This document shows positions 10,991-22,040 of a stretch of DNA of 64,000 nt, in pieces. A program made the translations under genes and the position numbers. Position 1 is the first letter of the stretch; each line of letters starts with the position of its first letter. The stretch is from Cycas panzhihuaensis (lineage: Eukaryota > Cycadophyta): contig CM041465.1 of the NCBI GenBank assembly GCA_023213395.1, forward strand, positions 103,609,741-103,673,740. Reading direction: 5' to 3'. The notes under the pieces are model-generated. The model had not been told where the DNA came from. It made no database searches and saw only the letters and a list, made by a program, of their open reading frames with translations.

Positions 10991-12550
10991 TTGTTTCTTT
11001 GCGATACTTTGATGGACGTTTCCTTCAATGATATGACCATCCTGCACTGCTTGAGTGTACCACTTAGGTAACTTATGAAATGATCTGGCATGAACCTCAA
11101 TATCTTCTGGTCTAAGTGTAGGAGTAACAGAAGATGAAGTGGAAGGTTCAAGTGGAGCAGATGAAGATGAAATAGATGGTACAGGAGGTGCAGATGAAGA
11201 ACATGGTGTATAAGATTGAGAGGAAGGAAAATTCTCAACAATCTTTTTCCCTTTGTCAATGGGGGGTTGGATTGATGCCATATCCAACTCTTTTTGATCA
11301 TCCTCAACAAAGATTACATCTCTTGAGAGATGCATTTTTCTCCCAAGTGGATCATACAACTTGTAGGCTTTGTTATGGATTGCATATCCTACAAAAATGC
11401 ATTTGAGGCTATGTTTGTCCAACTTTGTTCTTTGTTGATCTGGTATGTGCATATACGCAGACAAGAATGTCCTCAAATGGTGATAGTTGGCTTCTTACGG
11501 ACCATGCCTCCTCGTGTGTGATATCGGTGGATCATTGTAGGACTTCGATTGGCCACATAGGTTCTTTGTATGAAATGCTTCGCCCGAAGCTCTTGGAAGC
11601 CCTTTTGCATGCATCATTGTTTTGGCTTTATTAGCCAAAGTTCTATTCATCCTCTCGGAGACTCCATTTCTTTGAGGAGTATGAGGAGTCGTGAGTTGCC
11701 TCCAAATTCCATTATCCTTGCAAAATTGGTTGAATTCATTTGAAGTGAATTCACCTCCATTATCTGACCTTAATGTGCCAATTGAGTAGCAGATTCATTT
11801 TCTACTTCCGCCTTGAACTCTTTGAACTTGGAGAAGGCTTCGATTTTGCTTTAGGAAGTAGATCCGACTTTGTGAGAGAAGTCATCAATGAAAGATATGT
11901 AGTACAATGCTCCTCCAAAGGATTGGTGGACATGGGTCCACACAAGTCCGAGTGAACTAACGCAAAGGATAAGATGCACGCCATGCTTTGCCTTTAGGAA
12001 AAGGTAGCCGATGTTGTGTCCCCATTATGCAAGCTTCGCAAAGACATTTTGAACCATACATCTTTGGAAGCCCATACACCATGCTTTTGTTTATCATCTG
12101 CTTCAGATTGTCTAGGCTTAAATGTCCTAGACGTTGATGCCATAACTGAATTTTTGACAAAGATGTGGAACCAGAGTAAGCAGAATCAAGAGTAATGTTA
12201 TTGGCATCTAACTTATAAAGACCTTGATCCTCATAGGCTACAACTACGATCTGGTCATCTTTGTCACAAATGATACATTTTTCATTTTTAAATAGTACGC
12301 TCATTTGTTGCTTGTTCAACTGGCTAACAGATAGCAGATTCTTCTCCATAGAAGGAATGAAGTAGGCATTACTGTTGGGAAATGATGAGGAAGGATTTTG
12401 AGGAGAATGAAAAGGAGCTATCGTGCCTATTCTTGAAATCTCAACTGATTCATTGTTTCCAAAGGTCACTGATTGACCTTTACCTTCCTTGATGTTGCAT
12501 AGGAGTTCTTCACTCCCAGTCATATGTTGAGAAGCTCCTGAATCGACGAT
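10958..12550 (-). pseudogene. Copia A protease, pre-integrase, integrase and linker
   Basis: The protease active-site motif DSGAS is at 12544-12530, in frame with the ORF 12523-11957. That ORF carries the pre-integrase His/Cys domain (LWHQRLGHLSLDNLKQ ... CLCEAC). Integrase follows in broken frames: LVHSDLCGPMST near 11960-11930, the DNGGEF region near 11770-11740, and a shifted PQ-NG region near 11690. The end of integrase and the low-complexity Ser/Pro linker are open at 11476-10958 (HSLKCIFVGYAIHNKAYKLY, then PSSQSYTPCSSSAPP). Breaks occur at 11496-11516 (TACGGACC and CTCGTG, where B reads TACCAGACC and CTCAGGTG). Confidence 0.86.
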
Positions 12551-13587
12551 CCAAGTGTTATCAATGTTGCATGATTGGTATGTACAGAACAGTTTGTCTT
12601 CATTGGCAAATTGATTAAAATGGCGTTGGTAGCCACCTCTTTGACCCCCCCTGCCTCGATAGGCACCTCTATTTGGTCGAGGGGGATTCTGCTGCTAATC
12701 TGGCTGTTGGAACCTTTGTTGAAACCGTTGTCGTGGCTGCTGTTGTCTTTGACCACCGTGGTCATTCTTCTTTGTTGTCTTCGAAGATCCGCTTGCTTCT
12801 TTCTGCAATCAGGTGCAATGTGGCCAGGTTTGCCACAATAGTGACATACGACGTTGGACTTGGAAGATCCAATGTTCATATTTCCAAACTGTTTTGTGAA
12901 AGCAGGTTTGGATTTTTGATTTGCCTTTGCCTTTGCTGTGAAAGCACCTGTTGTAGATGGTTTTTCATTATCTTTAGCATAAATTTGTTCTTCTTGAAGC
13001 AATAAGCTTTCAAGTTCATTGAATGTCATCTCCCTTAGTGAACCATCTCGTGTAGTTGATGATATAAAGCCGTTGTAGTCCTTTGGTAATGCTTTTGTGA
13101 TGGAGGCTACGATTTCATCTCTTGTAGCTGGACTACCTAAAATATTTAATTCATTACAAACCTCCTTAATGGAGGACAAGAATGCCGACATTGGCTTTAC
13201 AAATTTGATGGAGTACAATTTTGTTTTTATCATCAAAATGCAAGCTTCATCTCGCCTTTTATACAAAGAGGACAATGTGTCCCAAGCTTCTTTAGAAGAT
13301 TTTGCAGAAGAAATATTTTGGTCTACATTTATGTCCACAACCATACGAATGAATGCCAAAGCAATTTCGTCTTTGGCCTTCCATGCAACAACATGTTCAT
13401 CATCCACAGGTGCATGTTGAATTTCATCATTATTATCCACAGGTGCAGGATTGGGGATTCTTCCAGAAACATATCCCCAAAATTCATTCATTATCAAGAG
13501 ATTTTTTGTGATTCTTTTCCATTCTTGATAATTTGATTGTCCTATTAGCCTTATGGTACATGCATTAAGCATGTTTATGGCAGCCAT
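12520..13587 (-). CDS. gag: Copia A gag, 355 codons
   Basis: This structural capsid protein has its ATG at 13587, preceded by GGAAAG as in B and C. The frame holds the UBN2-type gag body (QSNYQEWKRITKNLLIMNEF; SSKEAWDTLSSLYKRRDEA; FNELESLLLQEEQIYAKDN) and one zinc knuckle, CHYCGKPGHIAPDC, that follows CX2CX4HX4C. After about residue 290 the frame drifts away from the one that encodes the protease, probably through an indel near 12690, so the natural product would be a gag-pol fusion. Gag itself looks intact. A/B differences here are mostly substitutions. Confidence 0.9.
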   Translation of the reverse strand: MAAINMLNACTIRLIGQSNYQEWKRITKNLLIMNEFWGYVSGRIPNPAPVDNNDEIQHAPVDDEHVVAWKAKDEIALAFIRMVVDINVDQNISSAKSSKEAWDTLSSLYKRRDEACILMIKTKLYSIKFVKPMSAFLSSIKEVCNELNILGSPATRDEIVASITKALPKDYNGFISSTTRDGSLREMTFNELESLLLQEEQIYAKDNEKPSTTGAFTAKAKANQKSKPAFTKQFGNMNIGSSKSNVVCHYCGKPGHIAPDCRKKQADLRRQQRRMTTVVKDNSSHDNGFNKGSNSQISSRIPLDQIEVPIEAGGVKEVATNAILINLPMKTNCSVHTNHATLITLGSSIQELLNI

Positions 13588-15442
13588 CTTTCCACTTGAT
13601 TAAGAGCTAACAAGTAACTTGGTGACTTCAAAGCTTCGTCGCTTAAGACCCACCCTCAAACAACACCACCAGTCCTGATTTTACAAGAAGATGCAACAAC
13701 CGGTGGGGTGAAGAGAGGTGGAGGACTCTGGCTATTGAGTTGACCCAAAGTTAAGTGTAGCAGAGGCAAGGATTTGACCTTTTTCGAGCCTCTCTAACCC
13801 AATTTTAAATTCACTTTTAAACAAGTCTAAGTGAATTTTTAATGTCCTCTTACTTGGATTTTTATGCCTTTTGGCTTACAAAGAATGCTTCTTAAGAAGC
13901 AATGAAAGAACGAGCACAAAAAAAATTTCAAGTGCTTTATGATCCAAGTGAGGTGCTATGTATGCTTGAGTACAATGATAAAGTACTTTGAGTACTTAAA
14001 AGAAAATGATGCAAGGAACCTTTGATGAAGACAACAAAAATGGGTTCTTTTTAACCTTCAAAATCTGATGAAGTGATGAAGCCACAAGGAAGGTGTACTC
14101 AAGAAATGCTCCAAAGCCAACATGAACTCCACGCAGCAGCTGTTGAGACTTAAAAAAAAGTTTCAACAATCCAACAAGAAAATTGTGATTTTATTAAGTT
14201 TCAAATTTCCCTTTTTGAACTTTTGAAGGCCAAGGTCACCATGCAAGGTGCCAAAAAAATGAAGTTAGGTGGTAATTTTCTTCACCTTTACAATGTAGAT
14301 ATGCCTTTTGATTATATTAATTAAGCTCAATGATGCTTTAATAGCATGAAAGTGTGCTAAAAGAGCTTAAAACAAGTGCTGAAAATCAACTTTTTAACAA
14401 TTTTGCCTCCTTAGAACACCACGCAGGAGTCTTTTTGGCATTAACGCAAAAGTTTTTTAGTCTCCATGTAAGTGAGTTCAAGTTAGTATTGGTGATTTAA
14501 TGAAATCACTCAATACTTAAAAGATTTTTTAGCTTCAAAAGTACGAAAAAGTGATTTTTCTCTTAATAAATTTAAGCTAAGGTCACTATGCAAAGTGCCT
14601 TGATTTAAAAATTTGACTTAGTAAGAGAAAAAGAACACTTTTAATGTATAAAATACTTGAAAGAGATTTGATTGTTCTTAAATAAAGTCAGAAAAATTAA
14701 AAATCATTAAATACCCTTTGATTTTGGGTTAAAAAATGATTTTTGGTAATTTAAAAGACTTTAAATAAGAGATTTAAGTGATAACTTTAGGAAAAAGATA
14801 AATTAAAAACAGAATATTCTTATGAATATTCTATTTCTTATAACCTAAAGTTATAAAGAAATGTTTTTAAAAAATTAAATTTTTGAAAATGCGATTTCTG
14901 TAAACTCAAGGCGGAAAACAGCCTTCCGGTGATTTTTCTCACCGATCGGCGAGACTTGAAAATGACTTCAGATTCGACAACTCTCAAAGATTCGAGCATT
15001 CGAGTAGTATATGTTGGCACTTTCAGTGAGTGCTTCAAAATGAAGTGAGAAAAATGGCGGCAAAGGCGACTTCCAAAACACTCGAAGCTTGAATCTCGGT
15101 GAATACACAATGATCAAGTCGAAATTTCGACGAGGGCTCCACTTTGAGACAAAGATTGTCAATTTTCATGTCATTTGGTTGCTTGTGGGCTCCACGGAGC
15201 AAAACGAGAAAATGGAGGGCGCCCTTGTGACGAGAAGAAATGGCGGTAATGCAGACCGTGTAAGGGCTAAAAACTTTCAACAAGATGCTTCAAGTTTCTT
15301 CTGTGGATGCTTCTACTGATTGCATACTGGTCGATCTTGGACAGCGGCTAGAATGAGTGAAAAATGAGTAAAAACCCTATTTTGATGAAAAAATTCACTA
15401 AAAAATAGTGAATAAAGCTCCTCCTTCTAAAAAAAAACTCCA
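13588..15442 (-). other. Long leader of Copia A between PBS and gag
   Basis: This is about 1.85 kb of AT-rich non-coding text. The gag-proximal part (13588-14374) is shared with element B (57951-58907). The PBS-proximal part (14375-15442) is not: B carries a different, repeat-rich block there. No convincing ORF is present; short frames near 14838-15283 have no recognisable domain. The packaging signal would be expected here. Confidence 0.75.
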
Positions 15443-15454
15443 GCTCTGATACCA
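15443..15454 (-). promoter_or_regulatory. Primer binding site of Copia A
   Basis: The minus strand reads TGGTATCAGAGC two bases inside the 5' LTR. It is complementary to the 3' end of initiator tRNA-Met, the usual Copia minus-strand primer. Confidence 0.92.
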
Positions 15455-15456
15455 AT

Positions 15457-15986
15457 TGTGAAAAGTGGGCATTAAGCCACATTAGTCCCAAGAACTTAAG
15501 TGAAAGCACAATACCACAAATGCATGAAGCATAAAACACAAAGAACACAAAGAGAAATAGGAGCAAGATCAAGATACCATGAATGGGGGTTGGAATTAGT
15601 CCAACCACCAAAGAATGCTTCAGCTTGATTAGCAACCGAGAATAACAATGAGCTCCAACTCTTTAGATGAGCAACAATGAAGAGAGGTCTCATTAAATAG
15701 AGGAAGATGAGAGGCCAAAGGCTATTGCATGATTGACAAGTGTCAATCATGCAATGCATGCTTGCATGTAGGACTACTGTCCATTGGGAGCTCTTGTGAG
15801 CAAAAGTGCAAGGGGGTCATTTGACCCTCAAGTGACAACGTTATGTCACTAGACATAAAGTGGGTGTGTACTTTATCACTGAAGTGATAAAGTCACACCT
15901 AAAGTACAAAAGTGCACACATAATACAAGAATAGAAAGTACATTAGCTTAACATTATAAACATAAGGTAAACCATGAGGTTTAACA
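15457..15986 (-). repeat. 5' LTR of Copia A
   Basis: This 530-bp LTR is a near-twin of 8891-9422. On the minus strand it starts TGTTAAACC and carries a TATA-like CTATTTAATGAGACC near 15700, where transcription should start. At 15635-15640 it reads ACCGAG in place of AACTGACAG. The flank 15987-15991 is the second ATTCA. Confidence 0.93.
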
Positions 15987-16800
15987 ATTCATTCTTACCT
16001 CCCCATTTTGTGAGAGTTACTTTCTTTCTCTCAAGTCTCTCTTTCTCCCATGTTTGCCTTTGTGTTTAGTGCATGGAGATGAAGGATAGATCTACTCTTT
16101 TTAGAACGGAGGAGGAACACACCGAGCGCAAAAAGGAACGATTGCGGCTCAACAGAGAAATGGTGGATGGAACACATAAGACACGTGGACATCGTACGGA
16201 TTAAGGAATATATTAAGATGTTAGCAAAGAATGGTTAAGGACGGAATAGGTGTCCATTTGGGAAAATGAATGTTTGCAGTTGTTAGACGCAATTGTTCTG
16301 TAACAGGAATGAACAGTGTATATAAACACATCCGCCTATTGGAATGGATGTGAGAGCCGCGTTAGTGATTCCAGTGGTACTTGATTTGGTACGATTGATC
16401 AGTCAGACTAGAACGGGTCTTGTATGATGTAATATTGACTATTGTCTAATGAAATAATAAGAGTTACGTGGAAAAGCATGCGTATTCATTGGGGAATGCA
16501 TGGTGAATGTATGTGTATGAGTTATTTGTGGATTTATGTGGCTTAATAAATGAAGATTATATATGTTGACCATGTGCACACAACCTAGATTAAAGTGGAA
16601 ACTCTTGACGAGTGAAGATCTTGCAATAAGGAGCAAATCAGTGGTCAACATTGGTTTCATTGCCTAAGTCCACTAGTAGAGGGAAGAAAAGCTGGAAAAA
16701 AAAAATCCATGTGCAAAGGACAAGTCACCTTAATGACCTAATGGTAGTAATGGCAGGCTCTAACTAAGCCTAGATAGCCAGGGGGACCTTTCGATACCAC
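15987..16800 (+). repeat. Remainder of LTR D, then unassigned LTR-like text
   Basis: From 15992 the sequence continues the LTR of element D after the duplicated ATTCA. Its right end cannot be fixed. Further on, GTGTATATAAACACATCC at about 16317-16334 is TATA-like and is followed near 16440 by an AATAAT-type polyadenylation context (TGAAATAATAAG), as in an LTR. No coding similarity is seen. Confidence 0.4.
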
Positions 16801-17005
16801 CTAAATGGCCTTCGAAGGCGGAGGAGTCATAAACAAAACTTTAGGGAATAACAGAATCAAGCTGGCAGAGAGCCTTAAGATGGTTTCGAGAAAAAAGTTA
16901 AAAACAGAAAGGAGATTAAGTATCGATAAAAAAGAAGATAAATGAATCGGTGGAAGGATCTGAGGCAAATGGAGCCCAGACACCACAAAAAATAGAAAAT
17001 AGAGG

Positions 17006-17798
17006 CTAAGGGGAGCCCATGACAATCACACTAGCTCCAGAGGAATATCGCATCAATTCGAAGTGGAATGGGGTTCCCACGTGACCTTTGTTTTCGTCGA
17101 ATCCCAGCATCAGGGGAGAATGGTTTGAAATTGACTTCGGCAAAGCTTCCAAAGTAATGTTATTATGCCTACTAGCCCATGCATAGTTGACAAGCACTCT
17201 GTCTAGTCTTACCTAGATGTAATTAGCTCCCAATCTTCTGTTCGACCAGGTGTACTTGGGACCCTTTAAAAAAACATCCATCAAGGCTCCCTTCTGCATG
17301 AAATCCCCCAAGTCCTCCATGCTTCTTGTCCACCCGATCTGACCACCTTTCTTTTCCACAGGGGACAAGGCTGTATTAAAGTGACCCACGATCAACCAGG
17401 GCCCCTTCCACTCCTTGTGGACCTCCAACATCCTAGCCTATAAACGGTTTCTCCCCTCTTGTGTTAAGGGGGCATATATTAGAAACTAGCCACTTGTTGT
17501 TTGATTTTCTGTATGTCAACCAACTGGAAATAAAGTGCTTCTCAATATGATAGTCCTCTCCCTCCCATCCTCTAGGGTTCCACATGGTGGCTATTCCACC
17601 TGATCCCCTATAACCATCTGAGACAATCCACTCGACTCCCCTCCATATTTTGTTCTTAATTTTTTTCCTATTCTCAGCTATCAGTTTGGTCTCTTGGAGG
17701 AGAAGGATATCCAACTCCATATGGGCACGCAACTCTTTTACCATCCTAAGCTTTGACGGGGCATTTATGCCCCTTATGTTCCAAGAGGCTAGTTTCAT
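17006..17798 (-). pseudogene. LINE endonuclease (APE type), interrupted
   Basis: This enzyme nicks target DNA to prime reverse transcription. ATG at 17798 opens MKLASWNIRGINAPSKLRM, the typical start of the plant LINE endonuclease, with LLLQETK following about 33 residues in (the metal-binding Glu) and GSGGIATMWNP after that. A stop at about 17433 separates it from GPWLIVGHFNTALSPVEKKG, where the usual GDFN reads GHFN. GALMDVFLKGPKYTWSNRR follows. The last block (17197-17006) holds LVNYAWASR and the NHSPLML that corresponds to the catalytic SDH motif, here SNHSP. It is non-functional. Confidence 0.85.
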
Positions 17799-18099
17799 GT
17801 CAGTTTCTCCCCTCCTCCCTTTTGGGGCTTAGCATCTTTTGCTTCTTGTTTTGGGGCCCTACCCTCCGCCCCCATCTCTAAGGGTTCTTTGAGTCCCCAG
17901 ATCTATTTGCAATGTTGCCTTCCTTTCACGCAACACCTTCAATGGCGGTCTCCCAAGCCTCTTCTCACTGCCATAATCTGGACCTTTAGGATGATCTGAT
18001 TCCTTCCCTTCCTGGGTCCCTAAATCTCTAATCTTCCAAACCTTCTCAGGCCTCCTTTGCTCTTCCTACGCTTCTGTCCTGGACTCCTTCAACTCTTTG

Positions 18100-18960
18100 T
18101 TATCTTTAATTATTTTCTTTTTAACAACTTCAATTTGGATTTCTTCAAATTGGGTCTGGGTAGGGATAGGGGATACTTAGTTCTTCCTCCCCTTCTTGAA
18201 AAAGAGTGTCTTCTTCCTCCAAATTTTAAGTCTTGCTCTGCCTCAGTAGAGTTTTGTTCTTGTCCAATCTCTATTTGATTTGGTTCATGTCCAACCTCTG
18301 TTTGAGTTTCATCATTCCCCCTTTCCTTTTCAAAACCCTCTTTTGGGTTATTCTTCTCCTCCAAATCCTTTTCCTTTTCCTCGTCAGTCACCAAAGGATT
18401 TTGTCTTGGTTCCCTTGGACAGTTATGAGGGAGGTGACCCAACCGTTTACACCTTGAGCATCTCACATTCTCGAGCTCGAACATTAATTTCTAATCCCTA
18501 TTTCAGTTAAATCCATCAATGAGAACCCGATCAGGAAGGGGTTTGTCTATTCTAGTTAGAACACAAAACTTGGCATTTACTAGTATGTTTCTATTCTTTG
18601 TAGTCGAATCCACCGCCAGGAGGGGTCCTATAACCTTTGCTACCCCTCTGATGACGTCCAAATCCCAGGCTTGAAGGGGTAGGCCTGGTAGTTGGACCCA
18701 AAGAGGAATTTACTTTATAGATCCCTCGGTCGGATCGAAGTCCGGGTGCCATTTCCCCATTAGCACCGCCTTTCTCTCCATCATCCAAGGAGATTTTAGC
18801 AATATGTTTACCATATCTTCATGAAGTGTGAACTTAAAAAGTACACACCTTTTAGGGAGAGCGATAACCTCCATTGAACCCTTCAACTTCCATCTTTGGC
18901 TCACCCATTTCCTTATAGATCCACCCTTGGCTTGGGGCCCGAGAACCGCCCCCCTAAACT
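18100..18960 (-). pseudogene. LINE ORF1 with DUF4283-like domain and zinc knuckle
   Basis: This is the RNA-binding partner of the LINE. From about 18940 down it reads a degenerate DUF4283-type domain: WKLKGSMEVIALPKRCVLFK, then WHPDFDPTEGSIK, then a shifted stretch with WVQLPGLPLQAWDLD near 18690-18650. A CX2CX4HX4C knuckle, CSRCKRLGHLPHNC, lies at about 18457-18416. It is followed by a Glu/Gln/Asn-rich tail and a basic end (to 18110). One shift and one stop break it. This order is typical of plant LINE ORF1. Confidence 0.8.
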
Positions 18961-19357
18961 ATTTCCTTAGTACTTTTCCATCTAATATTGCCCTGGTTGA
19001 CTTGGAGACGAACAAGAAAAATTTATTTTTTTTCATAGAGTTGAAATTATATGTTATCTCATTTGAGTCGGTAGACAAAAATCAAAGGAGACCACATCTA
19101 CAGTTGGAATACATAGGAGTCACTAAACAGGAAGTAGGAGATGACAAAAGAGACATCATATACATGTTTTGCAACATTTTAGTTGAAGATTAGGTTTATG
19201 ACATCTTCAGAAAAGTTTCAAAATTTAGGCAATGGAAATTCTAACAACTCTTCAAGTCAAGTCTTATGTTCAGTCTATGTCTATCAAGTTTGAGAAATTA
19301 GTGTCATAATGTTCCTGGTAGTCAATGTTCTTGTAATCATGACATTAAACATTAAGG
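18961..19357 (+). other. Possible degenerate Copia tail with polypurine tract
   Basis: A weak plus-strand stretch near 19080-19190 (HLQLEYIGVTKQEV) resembles the end of Copia RNase H. TTAAGGGGAGGT at 19346-19357 resembles a polypurine tract. This is a tentative assignment. Confidence 0.3.
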
Positions 19358-19740
19358 GGAGGTCTTAAAATGTAATGTTTAATGTATAAGTGTTTTATAT
19401 AAGATGTATTTTAGAGTCAATCAAGTTATAGTCTTAAGTATTAAGGTCTAAGGGTCATACATTATAATAATGTTATTGGTTAGTTAGTTGGTGAAGTGTC
19501 ATTGGTTAGGTTAGAGGTATTTGTCCCACATGTGTCCCACCTGTTTTATGTATTCTCCAGCTATGTTGTATAAATAGGTGGTTGAGATAGAGTAATGCAA
19601 TCAAGTCATCATGAAGACTCATATTGAGTCTATGATGCAATGGTGATCTGATGTAATTTTGTTTATGTTGAGTTAATGCAGCTTATGTTTTGTTCATTCA
19701 TCTAGTGGATTATGTTTGGTGTTGAATGCTTTCCATGTTG
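19358..19740 (+). repeat. LTR-like segment with TATA box
   Basis: It follows the possible polypurine tract. TATAAATAGG at about 19569-19578 would be its promoter. No second copy is in the window, and the end is not defined. Confidence 0.35.
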
Positions 19741-19900
19741 AAAATCTAACAATGTCAAGTTCAAGGATCATTACTTTTGAGAGCTACTACAACAAACACA
19801 TCATTATAGGATTGAATTTGAAGACATCATCTTCAAGACATTTTTTAAGACAAGGTGTTGCAAATTCAAAAGAATTCAAATGTGCATTAAGGGGAGGATG
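19741..19900 (+). repeat. Tail of an E-like LTR element
   Basis: This segment matches the end of the internal region of element E read in reverse (32036-32190), including AGCTACTACAACAAACACATC and GACATCATCTTCAAGACA. It ends in ATTAAGGGGAGG, the same polypurine-tract style. It shows that E belongs to a dispersed family. Confidence 0.6.
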
Positions 19901-20053
19901 TAATTAAATATTAGAGAGTCAGAATATTATATTGTAATGCATATTTGTGCAAGTAGTTGGTGTTTGGTCAAATAATAGGTAAAGGATAGTTAGTTACAAG
20001 TTTGTTCTTAGTGCATAGTTTTGAAAGTGTTTTGTTATGACATTAAACATTAT

Positions 20054-20350
20054 AAAGGGGGTGTTAGAGCTAATGTTTAATGTGTTAGAAATAATGTCTA
20101 GTGGTCTAACTATTAAATAGGGTAGTATTAATGTTAGGAAGTGGTAAATGTGTTAGTGTTAAGGGGTCACCCTTAACCATTTTAGGAATATTAAAATAAG
20201 TCATTAAGGTGTGTGCATAGTGGTGGTTGTAAAGATCACTTCATGTAATTGGTCATGCGTGAGGTGATCATGTATTATAAATACTTATTCATGTTAATTT
20301 CAATAGATAATTGAGAAATCATATTTTGTGAGACTTATTTTTTATTTATG
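20054..20350 (+). repeat. Polypurine tract and LTR-like remnant
   Basis: AAAGGGGG is followed at 20062 by TGTTAGAGC, a plausible LTR start. TATTATAAATAC near 20271 is a TATA-like site. No partner LTR is in the window. Confidence 0.4.
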
Positions 20351-20893
20351 TTTATAATGGTTGCATATATGTTATGGTACCTATATTTCTGATACTCACA
20401 TCCACATATCTGGCTGCTTAGGGTTTATGGCATCTTTCACATTTACAATCAAGCTATTTTCAATTGACAATTTTAAGAACCTTAAAGTTAGTCTCATCTT
20501 GGTCTCAAACTCAACCTCCATATCATCATCGACATTCAATTGTCTGAAATTTAGTTCGATCAATAGGATCTTTTGGGTCTTCTACATATGTTTGGTCAAC
20601 ATACTTTCAAAGATCATTTAAAACTAAGAAATTTGTTAGTTAATATACTCATGCAATATAATTATTAGAATTAGTAAATTTTTCTTTAATAAAGTTCAAA
20701 ATACCACTTCCACTCTTCATTTTTAAACAAATAAGGCACAAACACAACAAAAATCAATAGAAACACACACATGTGGATTTAAAATAGTTTTGCAACACAC
20801 CATAAAATAGAATTTTATTATTTTTTATGAAATGGGTCCTTGGTCATTACGTAGAATGCTAGAATTCATTAGAAATGTCTACACTTGGGTAGC
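20351..20893. other. Gene-free spacer
   Basis: No domain, repeat family or convincing ORF is seen. The last five bases, GTAGC (20889-20893), are the target duplication of element J. Confidence 0.6.
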
Positions 20894-21301
20894 TATAGAA
20901 GTGTGTGGATAAGAGGAGGAGACATGTCATAAATCACATGTAAGAAGATACAAGAAATGACAATACGACAAATGACTCGACTCTCCAAATCTCATTAGAA
21001 AACATAATAGAGTACACTGTATATATAGATTACATATGTACTATAGATAGGAATTAGTTTTAACCATACCATAATGGTTAATTAACTACTCTCTCAAAAT
21101 ATGGTAGGCTCTCAACTACCACATTTAATGGTTTAACCATCTTTGATTCCTATTAATCAACACATTAATGATTTTGATTAAGAATATTCAATTGAGAATA
21201 TTCTCTCATTTAGAATATTCCATGTGAGAAAATATTTTAATTACATGAAATGAAATGAAGTTAAATGAACATGTAATGAGAATGTACATTATTTCTTAAC
21301 A
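20894..21301 (-). repeat. 3' LTR of element J
   Basis: The LTR ends, in plus orientation, with CATTATTTCTTAACA. The outer end is eroded (TATAGAAG where the partner has TGTGGGAA), mainly by G-to-A changes. CCCTCTCAT beyond 21301 is the decayed polypurine tract, seen on the minus strand as ATGAGAGGG. Confidence 0.85.
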
Positions 21302-21640
21302 CCCTCTCATAATCTTAAGTTCATTTTCTATCATAAACATCGGTGTCTTAAGTCTTTCAAACTTTGCACAATTCAAAGTCTAGGCGAGAACTTGATCTTT
21401 TGAGGGACAATATATCAATCCAACTATGCTATGCTCCATATGCTGTCGAACAGAATGACGATCTTTTTTTGCAAGCTTGAATCTGTCATGGAAACCCAAT
21501 TCTTTGGTAGTTGGAAGGTATTTTGTTGTCGTAGAACAATTAAACAAGTCATGTGTGGTTGAGAAGTCCATCAAGCCAAAATGGCTTCTTCGATGCTGTA
21601 ACTGTTGCTTTGTATATTGTCTTGGTGGAAAACAAAAAAA
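21302..21640 (-). pseudogene. RNase H remnant of element J
   Basis: Minus-strand text between 21640 and 21302 corresponds to the end of Copia RNase H in element H (50560-50900), including the region equivalent to LVYCSSSDQIADLLTK near 21400-21380. Stops and shifts abound and no catalytic residues can be placed reliably. Confidence 0.65.
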
Positions 21641-22040
21641 TTAACCACATCAAGTGATCAATCATAATTGGATGTTAATGCACATTCTGTTATTGATTTG
21701 GCATTAATTGCTACAAGGGATCAACCATAACTAAGTGGTAAATGCACACTTTATTGTTGACTAAGATCAACCAAAATTAAGTGTTATCCACATCTTGTTG
21801 TTGATTATGATTAGCTAGAATTAAGTGTCATCCACATCCTGTTGTTTACTATGCCTTTATTATTGCAAGAGATCAACCATAATTAAGTGGTAAATGCATA
21901 TTCTATTGTTGATTAAGATCAATCAGAATTAAGTGTCATCTACATCCTGTTGTTGATTTAGCCTTCGCTGTTGCAAGAGATCAACCAAGACTAAGTGGTC
22001 AATGCACATCCTGTTGTCGAATATGTCTTTGCAGTTGCTT
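21640..22040. repeat. Tandem repeats amplified from the RNase H region
   Basis: About seven degenerate copies of GATCAACCATAATTAAGTGG plus TAAATGCACATCCTGTTGTTG are spaced about 45 or 65 bases apart. The longer form adds a TGCCTTTGCTGTTGCAAGA-like filler. Single-copy equivalents sit in the RNase H text of F (about 30990-31035) and I (about 28825-28880), so the array arose by local expansion inside an RNase H gene. Confidence 0.75.

Larger units (their letters stand above)
8891..15986 (-). mobile_element. Copia element A, near-complete, TSD ATTCA
   Basis: This 7096-bp Ty1/Copia element has LTRs at 8891-9422 (3') and 15457-15986 (5'), both bounded TG...CA. By eye the LTRs differ at roughly a dozen places (about 2%), so it is among the youngest insertions here. 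Other signals are an initiator-Met PBS at 15443-15454, a long leader, gag at 13587, pol down to about 9440, and a G-rich polypurine tract at 9423-9432. The 5-bp target duplication ATTCA (8886-8890 and 15987-15991) is perfect. It landed in the LTR of element D. Indels break pol, many of them in CTG/CAG contexts where B or C read differently. Confidence 0.95.
16990..18960 (-). mobile_element. LINE (L1-like) 5' half without RT
   Basis: This is a non-LTR retrotransposon fragment in the order ORF1 (DUF4283-like domain, CCHC knuckle) then AP-type endonuclease, as in plant L1 elements. The RT that should follow the endonuclease is absent: similarity ends near 17006, and the plus strand then reads a short unrelated frame starting ATGGCCTTCGAAGG at 16804. 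It has many stops and shifts and is an old, inactive copy. No poly(A) tail or duplication was found. Confidence 0.85.

Noticed and set aside
15443-15454. TGGTATCAGAGC motifs as part of tRNA genes
   Set aside because: Each lies immediately inside an LTR and no cloverleaf surrounds it. They are primer binding sites.
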